Origin: Alistipes sp. CHKCI003
Lineage (GTDB): Bacteria; Bacteroidota; Bacteroidia; Bacteroidales; Rikenellaceae
Reading direction: 5' to 3'
DNA: 64,000 nucleotides
NCBI RefSeq assembly: GCF_900021155.1
Contig: NZ_FCNT01000050.1
Span: 1-64,000, forward strand
Shown piece after piece: positions 25,074 through 34,564 of the stretch. The translations under genes were made by a program, and so were the position numbers. Numbering within the stretch: position 1 is the stretch's first letter; each line of letters opens with the position of its first letter. The notes under the pieces are model-generated. The model searched no databases. It was given only the letters and a program-made list of their open reading frames with translations, and was not told the DNA's origin.

Positions 25074-26459
25074 ATGGAGTTCTCGAAGGTCTATTTTCTG
25101 GGCATCGGCGGCATCGGCATGAGTGCGCTGGCCCGTTATTTCCTGCACGAGGGCAAACGGGTGGCCGGTTACGACCGCACGGAGTCGCGCCTCACGCGCG
25201 AGCTGACGGACGAAGGGGCCGAGATCCACTACGAGGAGGGGGTACGGTTCATTCCGGAACCGTTCCGCGATCCGGCCGCGACGGTGGTGGTCTACACGCC
25301 GGCTGTCCCGGCCGATCATCCCGAGCTGGTGTGGTTCCGCGAGCAGGGATTCGAAGTCGAGAAGCGGTCGCAAATGCTGGGCTATCTCTCGGCAGGCAAA
25401 TATGTGATGGCCGTGGCGGGCACGCACGGCAAGACGACCACCTCGACCCTCGTCGCGTGGCTCAATCACGAGACGACGGAGGGCGGCAGCGCCTTTCTGG
25501 GCGGCATCTCCAAAAATTTCGGGAGCAACCTCGTGCTCGGCGCAGGCGACCGGCTGGCGGTCGAAGCCGACGAGTTCGACCGGTCGTTTCTGCGGCTGGA
25601 GCCCGATGTGGCGGTCGTTACGTCGGTCGACCCCGATCATCTGGACATCTACGGCACCTACGAAGCCGTGAAGGAGGCTTTCGCGCAGTTCGTGCGGCGG
25701 ATCCGCAGAGGCGGATGTCTCGTGCTGAAACAGGGGGCGGAGATCGCACTCGACGGCGGCGGAATAGATGTTTACCGTTATTCGTACGATGAGCCGTGCG
25801 ATTTCTATGCGGCGAACGTCTCGCTGCTCGACGGAGGATTTTATCGCTACGACCTCGTAATGCCCGACCGCGTGATCGCGGACTGTACGCTCGGCATCCC
25901 CGGTTGGGTGAACGTCGAGAATGCGGTGGCGGCTGCGGCCGCGATGTGGTGCGCCGCCCGTGCACGGGGCGAGCGGCTCGACGAGGAGCGGCTGCGCGGG
26001 GCGCTGGCGTCGTTCGCGGGGGTGAAGCGCCGGTTCGAGTTCTATCTCAATACGCCGAAGCAGGTCTACATGGACGATTATGCGCATCATCCGCGCGAAT
26101 TGACCGCCACGCTCACTTCGGTACGAAAAATGTTCCCCGGCCGACGGATCACGGCGCTCTTCCAGCCCCACCTCTACACCCGCACGCGGGACTTGCACGC
26201 GGAGTTCGCCGAGGCGCTTTCGCTGGCCGACGAGGCGGTGCTGCTGCCGATCTATCCGGCCCGCGAGGAGCCCGTCGAGGGGGTAACGAGCGAACTGATC
26301 GCCGCAGGGGTGCGGGTGCCCTGCCGCATCGTGCCGCGCGAAGCGCTGGCCGAGACGGTGGCGGCGATGCCGACGGACGTGGTCGTCAGTTTCGGGGCGG
26401 GCAATATCGACGCCTGCTGCGAAGCGCTGGCCGAAAGACTGAAACGCAAAGCTGAATAG
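25074..26459 (+). CDS. murC: UDP-N-acetylmuramate--L-alanine ligase
   Basis: MurC adds L-Ala to UDP-MurNAc, the first peptide step of the peptidoglycan precursor. The 461-aa protein has an N-terminal Rossmann segment FLGIGGIGMSALARYF, the ATP loop AGTHGKTTTSTLVAW and the central VEADEFDRSFL. The C-terminal domain has MDDYAHHPRELTATL. An earlier in-frame ATG at 25047 would overlap murG; the conserved start is 25074. ftsQ follows 16 bases later. Confidence 0.96.
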   Translation: MEFSKVYFLGIGGIGMSALARYFLHEGKRVAGYDRTESRLTRELTDEGAEIHYEEGVRFIPEPFRDPAATVVVYTPAVPADHPELVWFREQGFEVEKRSQMLGYLSAGKYVMAVAGTHGKTTTSTLVAWLNHETTEGGSAFLGGISKNFGSNLVLGAGDRLAVEADEFDRSFLRLEPDVAVVTSVDPDHLDIYGTYEAVKEAFAQFVRRIRRGGCLVLKQGAEIALDGGGIDVYRYSYDEPCDFYAANVSLLDGGFYRYDLVMPDRVIADCTLGIPGWVNVENAVAAAAAMWCAARARGERLDEERLRGALASFAGVKRRFEFYLNTPKQVYMDDYAHHPRELTATLTSVRKMFPGRRITALFQPHLYTRTRDLHAEFAEALSLADEAVLLPIYPAREEPVEGVTSELIAAGVRVPCRIVPREALAETVAAMPTDVVVSFGAGNIDACCEALAERLKRKAE

Positions 26460-26475
26460 AGGAGGCCGATACGCA

Positions 26476-27546
26476 GTGCTGGCCCTCGTGTGGGCCGCGG
26501 TAGTCGCATACATCGTTTGTGCGGCCTCGGCGGCGCGTGCCCGCCGCGCGGCGCAGACCGTTCGGGGAATCGTGATCGACGTAACCGACAGTTCGTCGCA
26601 GGGCCATCTGGTCTCGTCGCGGCAGGTCCGCGAGTGGATCGCGCGGAGCGGCATCCCCACGCTCGGCGCGAAGGTCTCCGAAGTGAATCTTGCGGGGATC
26701 GAAGAGCTGATCGCCCGCAACGGTTTCGTAGACGAGGCGAACGCCTACATCACCTATGGCGGCGAACTGTGCGTCGACATCAGTCAGCGGCGGCCCGTGC
26801 TGCGGCTGCTGACCGACGGGATGAACGCCTATGTAACCTCGCGCGGCTACGTTTTCGCGGCTCCGGCCCGTTCGTCGCTCTATGTGCCTGTCGTTACGGG
26901 CTCGTTCCGCCTGCCGTTTCCGGCGTCGTGGACGGGCTTCGCAAAGGATTGCATCGAAGCGGAAAAACGCAAGATAGACGAGCGGATCGCCGAACTCGAA
27001 CGCGAAAAATACCCCTTCTACAAACGCGAGCGGGACAACGACGAGAATATCCGCGCCCTGCGCCGCATGCGGATCAAAAAGGGGTGGTTCGAGCGGGAGG
27101 AGGCTTTCGCCGGCCGCGTGCGCGAACTGCGTGCGAAGAAGGAGGCGCTGCGCCGCCGCTACCGCTACGAGGAACGGCTCGTCGGCGAGGGTATCGCCCG
27201 CATCGAGGCCCGGCAGGAGGCCGAACGTGCGAAACAAAAAAAGTTGGAGAAATCCTACGAAGATTTCTGCAAACTCATTACCTTTGTGGAGTTCGTGGAA
27301 TCGGACGATTTCTGGCGCTCGGAGGTGGTGCAGATCGTGGCGTCGACGTCGGACAGCGGAGCGCTCGAAGTGGCGCTGGTGCCGCGCAGCGGCACTCATA
27401 CGGTGCTCTTCGGACGCATCGAGCGGGTCGAGGAAAAATTCGACAAGTTGCTGCGCTTCTACCGCCACGGATTGAATCATCTGGGTTGGGACCGCTACCG
27501 GACGGTCGATGTGCGGTATGCGGGACAGGTAGTTTGCCGAAAATAA
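26476..27546 (+). CDS. ftsQ: cell division protein FtsQ with long coiled-coil insertion
   Basis: FtsQ is a single-pass inner-membrane protein that links early and late divisome proteins. It starts at GTG and has one N-terminal membrane helix (about 2-20). The POTRA-like start (about 28-110) includes GHLVSSRQVREWI and a later YVTSRGYVFA. Residues about 156-264 are a highly charged, helix-rich insertion (KRKIDERIAELEREK and beyond) that splits the beta domain. After it, SEVVQIVASTSDSGALEV resumes the fold. The 356-aa length is well above the usual 240-280. Position between murC and ftsA makes the identity firm. Confidence 0.9.
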   Translation: MLALVWAAVVAYIVCAASAARARRAAQTVRGIVIDVTDSSSQGHLVSSRQVREWIARSGIPTLGAKVSEVNLAGIEELIARNGFVDEANAYITYGGELCVDISQRRPVLRLLTDGMNAYVTSRGYVFAAPARSSLYVPVVTGSFRLPFPASWTGFAKDCIEAEKRKIDERIAELEREKYPFYKRERDNDENIRALRRMRIKKGWFEREEAFAGRVRELRAKKEALRRRYRYEERLVGEGIARIEARQEAERAKQKKLEKSYEDFCKLITFVEFVESDDFWRSEVVQIVASTSDSGALEVALVPRSGTHTVLFGRIERVEEKFDKLLRFYRHGLNHLGWDRYRTVDVRYAGQVVCRK

Positions 27547-27777
27547 GACGTTTTCGCCGAATCGGGCGCGATCCGGACCTGCCCGCGGAATCCGGGGGGG
27601 AGCGGGTCTCGTTTCCGTTGCTGCGGCCCGGTGAAGTCCCGCCCCGTGCGACTGCACGCCGTTCGGGGCGAGGGCGGACAGCGGGCATGCCGGCCGAGGG
27701 GCGGACGTAGAGGCTGCCGGCTTCGCGGCGGCGGGAAGTTGCAGTTAGTTGCCAATAATAAACGTTATACTGAATAA

Positions 27778-29256
27778 GTGGAAAAGAGAAGTTATACCGT
27801 AGCGATCGACCTCGGTTCGTCGAAAGTCGCAGTGGCCGCCGGCGTTCGCAATGCCGGGGGGCTCCTCGACGTGGCGGCGCTCGCCGTGAAGCCGGTCGAA
27901 GGGGTCAACGCCGGACGCATCGACAACATCGAACTGGTCAGCCGCGCCGTCAAGGAGGCTGTGGCCGACGTGGAGGAGCAGCTCGGCATCCGGATCACGG
28001 AGGCCTATGCCGGTATTTCGGGCGAGTTCGTGCGCTGCGCGCGCCACACGGACCATGTGTTCGTCTACGATCCGCAGAACGGGGTTTCGCGCCGGGATGT
28101 GGACGCTCTTTTCGACCGGATGCGCAACGTGCAGGCACCCGACGACGAGACCATCATGGAGCGCGTGCCCCAGAACTACGTGGTGGACGATGCGCAGGAG
28201 GTGAAAAACCCCGTCGGATCGTTCGGCAAGAAGCTCTCCTCGACGTTCAATTTCGTGCTGTGCCTCCAGACGCCGATGCAGCGGCTCGACATGGCTCTGC
28301 GCCGCCTCGGCATCCGCATGCTGGCGGTCTATCCCGATGCGCTCGTAACGCCCGAAGCGGTGCTGCTTCCCGACGAGAAGGAGGAGGGGGTGGCCGTCGT
28401 GGACCTCGGCGCAGGGACGACCGATGTGGCCGTTTACTACCGCAACGTGGTGCGTTACGTCGCGACCGTGCCGATCGGCGCTTCGGCCATCAACAGCGAC
28501 ATCCGCTCGCTCAGCGTGCCTGAGAAGTACGTCGAGAATCTCAAGTGCAAATACGGCTCGGCCGTGGCCGATCTGGCGCCGGAGAACAAACTCATCCGTG
28601 TCAGCGGCCGCACCGTGAAGGAGGCGAAGGATATTCTGCTGCGCAATCTGGCGACCGTGATCGAGGCGCGTGCGACGGACATCGCCGAGTTCGTGATGCA
28701 GGAGCTCAAGGACTCGGGCTACGTGCAGAAATTGGCTTACGGCATCGTGCTGACGGGCGGTTCGGCCGGACTGAAGGACGTGGACGAACTGTTCCGCCGG
28801 ATTACGGGGATGGACGTGCGCGTCGGAGCCGCCGAATCCGGTTTTACGGACGAGGCGAAGGAACGGCTCGCCGATCCGTCGCTCGCCACGGTGGCCGGTC
28901 TGCTGCTCAAGGGGGCCGGACAGGCGCCCTGTGCCGTGGTCGAGAAACCCGCGGCCGAAAGACAGGCCCCGGAAGCTCCGCGCCGGCCGGCTTTCTCCGC
29001 CGCCGCGGAGCCGCCGCGGCCCGCGGAGTTCCGCCACGTGCCGCCCAAAACGCAGCCGCAGCCCGGGAGCGAACCCCCGCAGCAGCAACAGCCGCAGCCC
29101 GAGGTGCCGCAGTCCGCACCCGAGAGGAGCGGAGAGCCGGCGGCGCAGCCGCAGCCCCGGCGTGCGGGATTCCTCGAACGGATGAAACGGACATTGCAGA
29201 ACAGCGCCGAACTGCTCAACAAGAAGTTCGAGCCGGGCGAAGACGAAGAGATTTAA
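27778..29256 (+). CDS. ftsA: cell division protein FtsA
   Basis: FtsA is an actin-like ATPase that tethers FtsZ to the membrane. Translation starts at GTG (MEKRSYTVAIDLGSSKVAV), with the phosphate-1 motif at about 10-20. The SHS2/1C region, the phosphate-2 loop AVVDLGAGTTDVAVYY and LTGGSAGLKDVDELF are present. From about residue 385 there is a Pro/Gln-rich linker, then an amphipathic C-terminal helix (FLERMKRTLQNSAELLNKKF) that fits membrane tethering. ftsZ begins 24 bases after the stop. Confidence 0.95.
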   Translation: MEKRSYTVAIDLGSSKVAVAAGVRNAGGLLDVAALAVKPVEGVNAGRIDNIELVSRAVKEAVADVEEQLGIRITEAYAGISGEFVRCARHTDHVFVYDPQNGVSRRDVDALFDRMRNVQAPDDETIMERVPQNYVVDDAQEVKNPVGSFGKKLSSTFNFVLCLQTPMQRLDMALRRLGIRMLAVYPDALVTPEAVLLPDEKEEGVAVVDLGAGTTDVAVYYRNVVRYVATVPIGASAINSDIRSLSVPEKYVENLKCKYGSAVADLAPENKLIRVSGRTVKEAKDILLRNLATVIEARATDIAEFVMQELKDSGYVQKLAYGIVLTGGSAGLKDVDELFRRITGMDVRVGAAESGFTDEAKERLADPSLATVAGLLLKGAGQAPCAVVEKPAAERQAPEAPRRPAFSAAAEPPRPAEFRHVPPKTQPQPGSEPPQQQQPQPEVPQSAPERSGEPAAQPQPRRAGFLERMKRTLQNSAELLNKKFEPGEDEEI

Positions 29257-29280
29257 CGCAGGAAAAACGAGAAACGAGAT

Positions 29281-30615
29281 ATGAGTGAGGATTTGATGTC
29301 TGAACTGAACGCCCAGCCTTCGAAGGGCTCGATCATCATGGTGGCCGGTGTCGGCGGAGCGGGCGGAAATGCCGTGAACCATATGTGGAACCTCGGAATC
29401 CGCGGTGTGGATTTCATGGTCTGCAATACCGACCAGCAGGCACTCGACAAGAGCCCCGTGGAGACCAAGGTGCGCCTCGGATCGGAGGGCCTCGGCGCCG
29501 GCAACGACCCCGAGAACGGCCGTCGGGCGGCTGTCGAGACGCTGCCCGAGATCCGGCAGCACCTCGAAGCTTCCGGCACGCGGATGATCTTCATCACGGC
29601 CGGCATGGGCGGCGGTACGGGTACGGGCGCTTCGCCCGTGATCGCCAAACTCGCTAAGGAGATGGGGCTGCTGACCGTGGCCATCGTAACGTCGCCGCTC
29701 GCGGTCGAAGGCCGCACCCGCTACGAGCAGGCGTTCCGCGGCATCGAAGAGCTGCGCCGGAGCGTCGATTCGCTGCTCGTCATCAACAACGAGAACATCC
29801 TCGAAATGTACGGTCGGCTTTCGCTCAAGCAAGCTTTCGGCAAGGCCGACGACATTCTGGCTTCGGCGGCCAAAGGCATCGCCGAGCTGATTACGGTCGA
29901 GAGCGATCTGGTCAATGTCGATTTCGCCGACGTGTCGAAGGTCATGCGCGACAGCGGGCGCGCCCATATGGGCGTGGCGACCGCCGAAGGCGAGAACCGC
30001 GCTGCGGCCGTGGCCGAATCGTCGCTCCACTCGCCGCTGCTCGACCACAATCTGATCTCGGGCGCGAAGAACATTCTGCTGAATATCTCGGTGGCCAATG
30101 CCGAGGAGCTGATGTACGAGGAGGTGATGACCATTCTGGAGTACATTCAGGCGCACGCCAGTGTCAAGGACGACGACGGCGTGATCCACGACGCCAACAT
30201 CATATGGGGTACGAGCGAGAAGCCTCAGTTGGGGCGTGCGCTCGAACTGGTGGTGGTCGCCACGGGTTTCGAAGGCGATGTTTCGGCCGGCGGCGGCATG
30301 AAGCGGATCATTCCGCCGGCGAAAGCGGTGGAGCCCGTGAAGGAGATACCTGCGGCACCCGTGCTGGAGCCGATCAAGCCGGCCGTCTCGCCGCTCGAAC
30401 GACGGCCGTCGCGGGGTATGTCCGAGCAGGTGGTGCTGGGAGCCAAGACGACCCGTTACAGCAACATGGCGCAGATTCTGGCCGTGCCGGCCTACAAAGC
30501 CCGCAATGCCAAGATGGTCGTCGAAATGCCCGCGGGCCGCAAGGAGGTCCTCAAGGACGAGGCGTCCGAACACGCCGCTCCGGAGGAGCCGCAAAACGGT
30601 TCGCTGTTCGATTAA
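29281..30615 (+). CDS. ftsZ: cell division protein FtsZ
   Basis: FtsZ is the tubulin-like GTPase that builds the division ring. The 444-aa protein has the N-terminal GVGGAGGNAVNHM and the tubulin signature AGMGGGTGTG (107-116). The T7 synergy loop is NVDFADVSKVM. After the globular core (about 320) comes a Pro-rich linker, a TTRYSNMAQILAVPAYKARN segment and an acidic C-terminus NGSLFD. The last gene of the division run, it is followed by gldE. Confidence 0.97.
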   Translation: MSEDLMSELNAQPSKGSIIMVAGVGGAGGNAVNHMWNLGIRGVDFMVCNTDQQALDKSPVETKVRLGSEGLGAGNDPENGRRAAVETLPEIRQHLEASGTRMIFITAGMGGGTGTGASPVIAKLAKEMGLLTVAIVTSPLAVEGRTRYEQAFRGIEELRRSVDSLLVINNENILEMYGRLSLKQAFGKADDILASAAKGIAELITVESDLVNVDFADVSKVMRDSGRAHMGVATAEGENRAAAVAESSLHSPLLDHNLISGAKNILLNISVANAEELMYEEVMTILEYIQAHASVKDDDGVIHDANIIWGTSEKPQLGRALELVVVATGFEGDVSAGGGMKRIIPPAKAVEPVKEIPAAPVLEPIKPAVSPLERRPSRGMSEQVVLGAKTTRYSNMAQILAVPAYKARNAKMVVEMPAGRKEVLKDEASEHAAPEEPQNGSLFD

Positions 30616-30631
30616 CTAATTCGTTTGCGAT

Positions 30632-31915
30632 TTGGAACCCGGGTCTGCGTGGATCATCTGTAACGGCATGTCGCCCCGCATCGCGGTGATGTGTGCCGCC
30701 GCATGCTGTCTGCTTTTGGTTTCGGCCCTCGTTTCGGGAGCCGAAACCGCCTTTTTCTCGTTGTCCCGTTCCGATGTGCGCCGCATCCGCGAGCAGAAAT
30801 CCGCTTCGGCCGAAGCGGTGCTCTTCCTGCTGAAGAACGTCGACATGCTGCTGGCTACGATCCTCGTGGTCAACAACCTCGTGAACATCTGCATCGTGAT
30901 TCTCGCTTCGGGGATCATCGACTCGATCTTCACGTTCCGCCGGTTCGAATTTCTCTTCAAGACGGTGCTCGTAACTTTCCTGCTGCTGCTTTTCGGCGAA
31001 ATTTTGCCGAAGGTGCTGGCGCAGACCATGCACGTGCGGTTCGCGTGCCTCGTGGCGCGGCCGATCCGCGTGCTCCGATGGCTTTTCTATCCGATCTCCT
31101 ACCTGCTCGTCAACACGGGCAGCCGGATCAGTGAGAAGGCCGCGCACAAAAGCGAGATTTCGCTCGACGAGCTGGCCGATGCGGTCGATATGACGCAAAC
31201 CACGTCGCACGAAGAGCACGAGATTCTTTCGGGGATCGTCAACTTCGTGAATACCGAGGCCGTGGAGATCATGAAGCCGCGGATGGATATTACGGCCGTG
31301 AATATCACCGACAGCTACGGGAAGGTGAAGGACTCGATCATCCGTTCGGGATTTTCGCGCATTCCGGTCTACGAAGGCGAGATCGACAACATTCGGGGCA
31401 CGCTCTATGTCAAAGATCTGCTGCCCTACATCGACCGCGGCGACGAGTTCGGCTGGCAGCAGTTGATCCGCAAATCCTATTTCGTGCCCGGGAACAAGAA
31501 AATCAGCGATCTGCTGGAGGATTTTCAGGCGAACAAGGTCCACATGGCGATCGTGGTCGACGAGTACGGTTCGACGTTGGGGCTCGTCTCGCTCGAGGAC
31601 ATCATCGAGGAGATCGTGGGCGAGATTTCCGACGAGAGCGACATGGACGAAACCTTCTACAAACGGCTCGACGAGACGACCTATCTCTTCGACGGCAAGA
31701 CCCACATCGGCGATTTCGAGCGGGTGCTGAGTCTCGGCGAGGAGACCTTCTCCGATGTGAAGGGCGAAGCCGAGACGCTCGGAGGGTTGATTCTCGAACT
31801 CAAACGCGACTTCCCCGCCAAGGGCGATACGTTCACGGCCCACGGCATCGACTTCACGGTCGAAAGCCTCGACGGCCGCCGCGTCGACAAACTCAGGGTC
31901 GTGCTTCATGGATAG
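30632..31915 (+). CDS. gldE: GldE-like hemolysin/CorC family membrane protein
   Basis: The 427-aa protein has a CNNM/DUF21 membrane domain with about four hydrophobic helices (25-180). A CBS-domain pair (about 205-330; IMKPRMDITAV and MAIVVDEYGSTLGLVSLEDIIEEIVG) and a C-terminal CorC/HlyC domain (345-427) follow. This is the architecture of Bacteroidetes GldE, a gliding-associated or ion-transport protein. The listed start is TTG at 30632; an ATG at 30668 would remove 12 residues and is a good alternative. It overlaps the phosphopantetheinyl transferase gene by 8 bases. gldD is not seen next to it. Confidence 0.88.
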   Translation: MEPGSAWIICNGMSPRIAVMCAAACCLLLVSALVSGAETAFFSLSRSDVRRIREQKSASAEAVLFLLKNVDMLLATILVVNNLVNICIVILASGIIDSIFTFRRFEFLFKTVLVTFLLLLFGEILPKVLAQTMHVRFACLVARPIRVLRWLFYPISYLLVNTGSRISEKAAHKSEISLDELADAVDMTQTTSHEEHEILSGIVNFVNTEAVEIMKPRMDITAVNITDSYGKVKDSIIRSGFSRIPVYEGEIDNIRGTLYVKDLLPYIDRGDEFGWQQLIRKSYFVPGNKKISDLLEDFQANKVHMAIVVDEYGSTLGLVSLEDIIEEIVGEISDESDMDETFYKRLDETTYLFDGKTHIGDFERVLSLGEETFSDVKGEAETLGGLILELKRDFPAKGDTFTAHGIDFTVESLDGRRVDKLRVVLHG

Positions 31916-32468
31916 ACGGCTCATCGTCGAACCCCTGCTTCCCGAGGCCGATGCTTTGCGGGCGGTGAAGGCGGCCGACCGGATCGCTTCGGCGTCGTTC
32001 GCTCCGTCCCGCCGGCGGGAATACCTGTCGTGGCGGGCGATAGTCTACCGCGAGCTGGGGCCCGTCGCGATCCGTTATGCCGCGTGCGGAGCCCCATACC
32101 TTGCGGACAGACCCGACGTGTGCATCGGTGTTTCGCACGGTGCGGGTCGTGCGGCCGTCGCGTTGTCCGACCGGCCGTGCGCCGTGGATATAGAACGTTA
32201 CGACCGCGATTTCGCGCGTGTCGTACCGCGTTACCTGACCTTGGCGGAGCGTTCGCTCGGCGAAGCCGATCCGCGCTTCGGGGCTGCGGCGTGGTGTGCG
32301 AAGGAGGTGCTCTGCAAATTATCCGGCCGGCAGGGACTTTCGCTGACGCGCGATCTGCATCTGACCGCCTCCGGCGACGGATGGATCGAAGGGTGCGTCG
32401 GCGACGGAGAACCCATCCGGCTCTCCGTCCGGGATCTGGGCGACGCGGCGGTCGTGTGGTATCTTTAG
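31908..32468 (+). CDS. 4'-phosphopantetheinyl transferase superfamily protein
   Basis: These enzymes move the phosphopantetheine arm from CoA to a serine of carrier proteins. The 186-aa protein has the metal-binding CAVDIERY (VDIE at 93-96) and WCAKEVLCKLSG (129-140), matching the WxxKEAxxK motif. IGVSHGAGRAAVAL lies before them. It is shorter than typical Sfp and fits the compact form often found next to gldE in Bacteroidetes. It ends in a convergent overlap with the barrel gene. The carrier it serves is unknown. Confidence 0.88.
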   Translation: MDRRLIVEPLLPEADALRAVKAADRIASASFAPSRRREYLSWRAIVYRELGPVAIRYAACGAPYLADRPDVCIGVSHGAGRAAVALSDRPCAVDIERYDRDFARVVPRYLTLAERSLGEADPRFGAAAWCAKEVLCKLSGRQGLSLTRDLHLTASGDGWIEGCVGDGEPIRLSVRDLGDAAVVWYL

Positions 32469-33880
32469 AAGGCTTCCGAAGCCGTGAAGAGAAAGGCCGA
32501 CGAACGTTTGCGGTCCCACGGCAGGTTGCTGTTTCCGAAGACGCCCCAGCCGTAGTCGAGGCGGATGTTCATCCGGCTCTTGAACTCGAAACGATAGCCG
32601 ACGCCGAAACTGTAAAGGGTCCTGTCCCACCTGAAATGCTGCCGGCCCCAGATATTGCCGAGCCCGAACCAACCCACGACGCCGTGCCGGCGGTAGATTC
32701 TTTGTCGCAGTTCGACCTGCGTCTCCACCATCCGCTTGTCGCGGTAACGCCCTTCGTAATAACCGCGCATGCGCTCCATACCGCCCAGCTTGGCATACAT
32801 GTGCCACGAAGGGGTGCCGGCTATGACGTCGGCATAGAGGTCGTAGGCCACGACGGCGCCTTTCCAAAGCTGCTGATACCAGTCGAACGTGAGCGTAAAG
32901 CGGCCGAAATTGCGGCCCGTGTTGCCTAAAAACTTGGGATACCACTTGGCTTCGGCCTTCACGAAGACGCCTTTGCGGGCATTGAACGGCACGTCGCGCG
33001 AATCGTACTGAAAGAAGAGGCCGATGTTGGCGTTGAATGCGTCGGGCTTGTCGCCCGTGGCGGCGATGTAGTTCGAGAAGGGGTCCTGCAAAGCGGGATC
33101 GTAGCGTCCCTGCGTCCATAACTCGTACAGCTCGCCGATCGTCCCGCCCGGGTTTTCGATGACGCCGTTTTTTATCTCTTCGAGCTGCTGTCCGATGCTG
33201 CTTTTCGCGTATTTCGCTCCCGAGTAGTCGATGCCGCCGCTTACGCCGATATAGGCTTTGGGCAGAATGGCCGTGCAGTAGGACAGACGCAGCAGTCCGG
33301 TCGTGGTGGTGAGTTTTTGCGAATAACCGAGCCGGCCGTCCTCGTAGCCGACCCCGTAAAAGGCACCCGGAAAGTAGACGAAAGCACCCGAGTAGTTGAA
33401 TCGCTGGCGGTTGTGGTTGTAGTTGTTTTCGCCCGAGCAGCGCAGCAGCACGAATTTTTTGGTCGTGAAGTTGCCGTAAATCGATATGTTCGAGGGGATC
33501 GTTACCGAGTCGGTGCGGTCGATGCGGTAGAGGCCGGCCAGCAGAAAACCCAGACCGAAGCCGACATCGGACGAGTAGCTCGGTCCCGGAGCGATGCTCC
33601 AGTCCATTTTCTTTTCGAACGTGCGGTCCACGTTCGAACGGCTGTAATAGTCGATGATACGGCGGATCAGACCGGCTTTCTGGGCGGGTATCGTATCGAG
33701 TGCAGCCGAATCGGCCGCTTGGCGGGGAGCGAGCCCGTCGGCTTTGCCGATCTGGGTGAGGTCTTCGGCGATGGAGTTGAGGTTGTCGTGATCGCGGGGA
33801 ACCGGTTGCTGGGCTGCGGCCTGCGGGACGGCGAACAGCAGGCAGGAGACCAGCATCAGGATGTGTGTTGCGATTTTCAT
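32465..33880 (-). CDS. BamA/TamA-like outer-membrane beta-barrel protein
   Basis: The 471-aa protein has a signal peptide (MKIATHILMLVSCLLFAVPQAAAQ) and should sit in the outer membrane. After a soluble stretch (25-95), amphipathic beta strands fill the rest, ending in FLFTASEAF with a terminal Phe, the usual barrel sorting signal. NARKGVFVKAEAKWYPKFLG and GGMERMRGYYEGRYRDKRM resemble the D15/BamA barrel signatures with an RxRGY-like lid motif. No POTRA domains are seen, so it is not BamA itself. The family includes transporters and phospholipase-fused types; the role here is unknown. A complete promoter lies upstream. Confidence 0.83.
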   Translation of the reverse strand: MKIATHILMLVSCLLFAVPQAAAQQPVPRDHDNLNSIAEDLTQIGKADGLAPRQAADSAALDTIPAQKAGLIRRIIDYYSRSNVDRTFEKKMDWSIAPGPSYSSDVGFGLGFLLAGLYRIDRTDSVTIPSNISIYGNFTTKKFVLLRCSGENNYNHNRQRFNYSGAFVYFPGAFYGVGYEDGRLGYSQKLTTTTGLLRLSYCTAILPKAYIGVSGGIDYSGAKYAKSSIGQQLEEIKNGVIENPGGTIGELYELWTQGRYDPALQDPFSNYIAATGDKPDAFNANIGLFFQYDSRDVPFNARKGVFVKAEAKWYPKFLGNTGRNFGRFTLTFDWYQQLWKGAVVAYDLYADVIAGTPSWHMYAKLGGMERMRGYYEGRYRDKRMVETQVELRQRIYRRHGVVGWFGLGNIWGRQHFRWDRTLYSFGVGYRFEFKSRMNIRLDYGWGVFGNSNLPWDRKRSSAFLFTASEAF

Positions 33881-33903
33881 TCTCACCTCCGGTTTTGAGC
33901 GGA

Positions 33904-33934
33904 TAAAGGTAGCAAATATTTTTTCGGACACAAA
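33904..33934 (-). promoter_or_regulatory. promoter of the outer-membrane barrel gene
   Basis: On the minus strand a TTTG -33 box (33934-33931), a 19-base spacer and TACCTTTA (33911-33904) are present. The start codon is 23 bases downstream. Confidence 0.72.
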
Positions 33935-34557
33935 ACGGATGCCCGAACTTCCGTCGGACAGTTCCCGTCCGGACGATTCTTGCCGACTTCTCCGACAATG
34001 GGGAGCCGGGGCTGTCCGTCTGCGATTGCGCTTTCCGCACGATCTCATGGGGGCGGCGATACGGAGTGTATGCCGTTCGGTTCTCAAGAAGAGCTATTCG
34101 GTCGGAGACGGCCCTTTTCATGCAAATTTTATTCTCGGGGTGCGCTCGGTTTTTCGTAAAGACCGGGTTTTGCTTTTGCAGCTGCGGCATAGGCATCGTA
34201 TTTTCATGGGTTGCGGTTTTTAGGTTCGTTTTTTGTGCAGTCGTTTTCTCGCTCGGCATAGCTCAGATCTTGTTCGATCCTGCGCTCGGTTTCCCGAAAC
34301 CGTTTCTTTTGCCGGGAGACTCGTTTCGACGATCTGTCGGACCGGCGGGGAGGGCTGCGCTGACACGCAGTGCACCTACGGAGATCGGGGGCGGAGACGC
34401 TTTCATGGCAATTCGATTCAATGGGGACATCTGTTTGTTTCGAATTCAACAGAAAAACCGGAGATGCAATTATTTATTGCATCATCGTTGCGAAAAAATA
34501 GACCGGTTCCGCTCATAGTTCAGTTCGCCCGAAGTCCGATCCGCGTGCAGGCCGTGC
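33935..34557. other. long intergenic region without a recognised gene
   Basis: About 620 bases between the barrel gene and the C1 peptidase terminator carry no coding frame that looks like a protein. Composition is less GC-rich than the neighbours, with many T runs. A perfect hairpin GATGCAAT-TATTT-ATTGCATC lies at 34463-34483. It may be decayed sequence or hold an untranslated RNA; nothing more can be supported. Confidence 0.5.
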
Positions 34558-34564
34558 AAAAAAG

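Noticed and set aside
32465-32468. Convergent overlap of two genes taken as a sign of frameshift
   Set aside because: Both genes are full length with proper ends; overlapping stop codons on opposite strands occur again at 53792-53798 and are ordinary.
34463-34483. Perfect hairpin considered as a terminator
   Set aside because: Only 8 bp, rich in A and T, and without a T run; kept only as a note in the intergenic entry.
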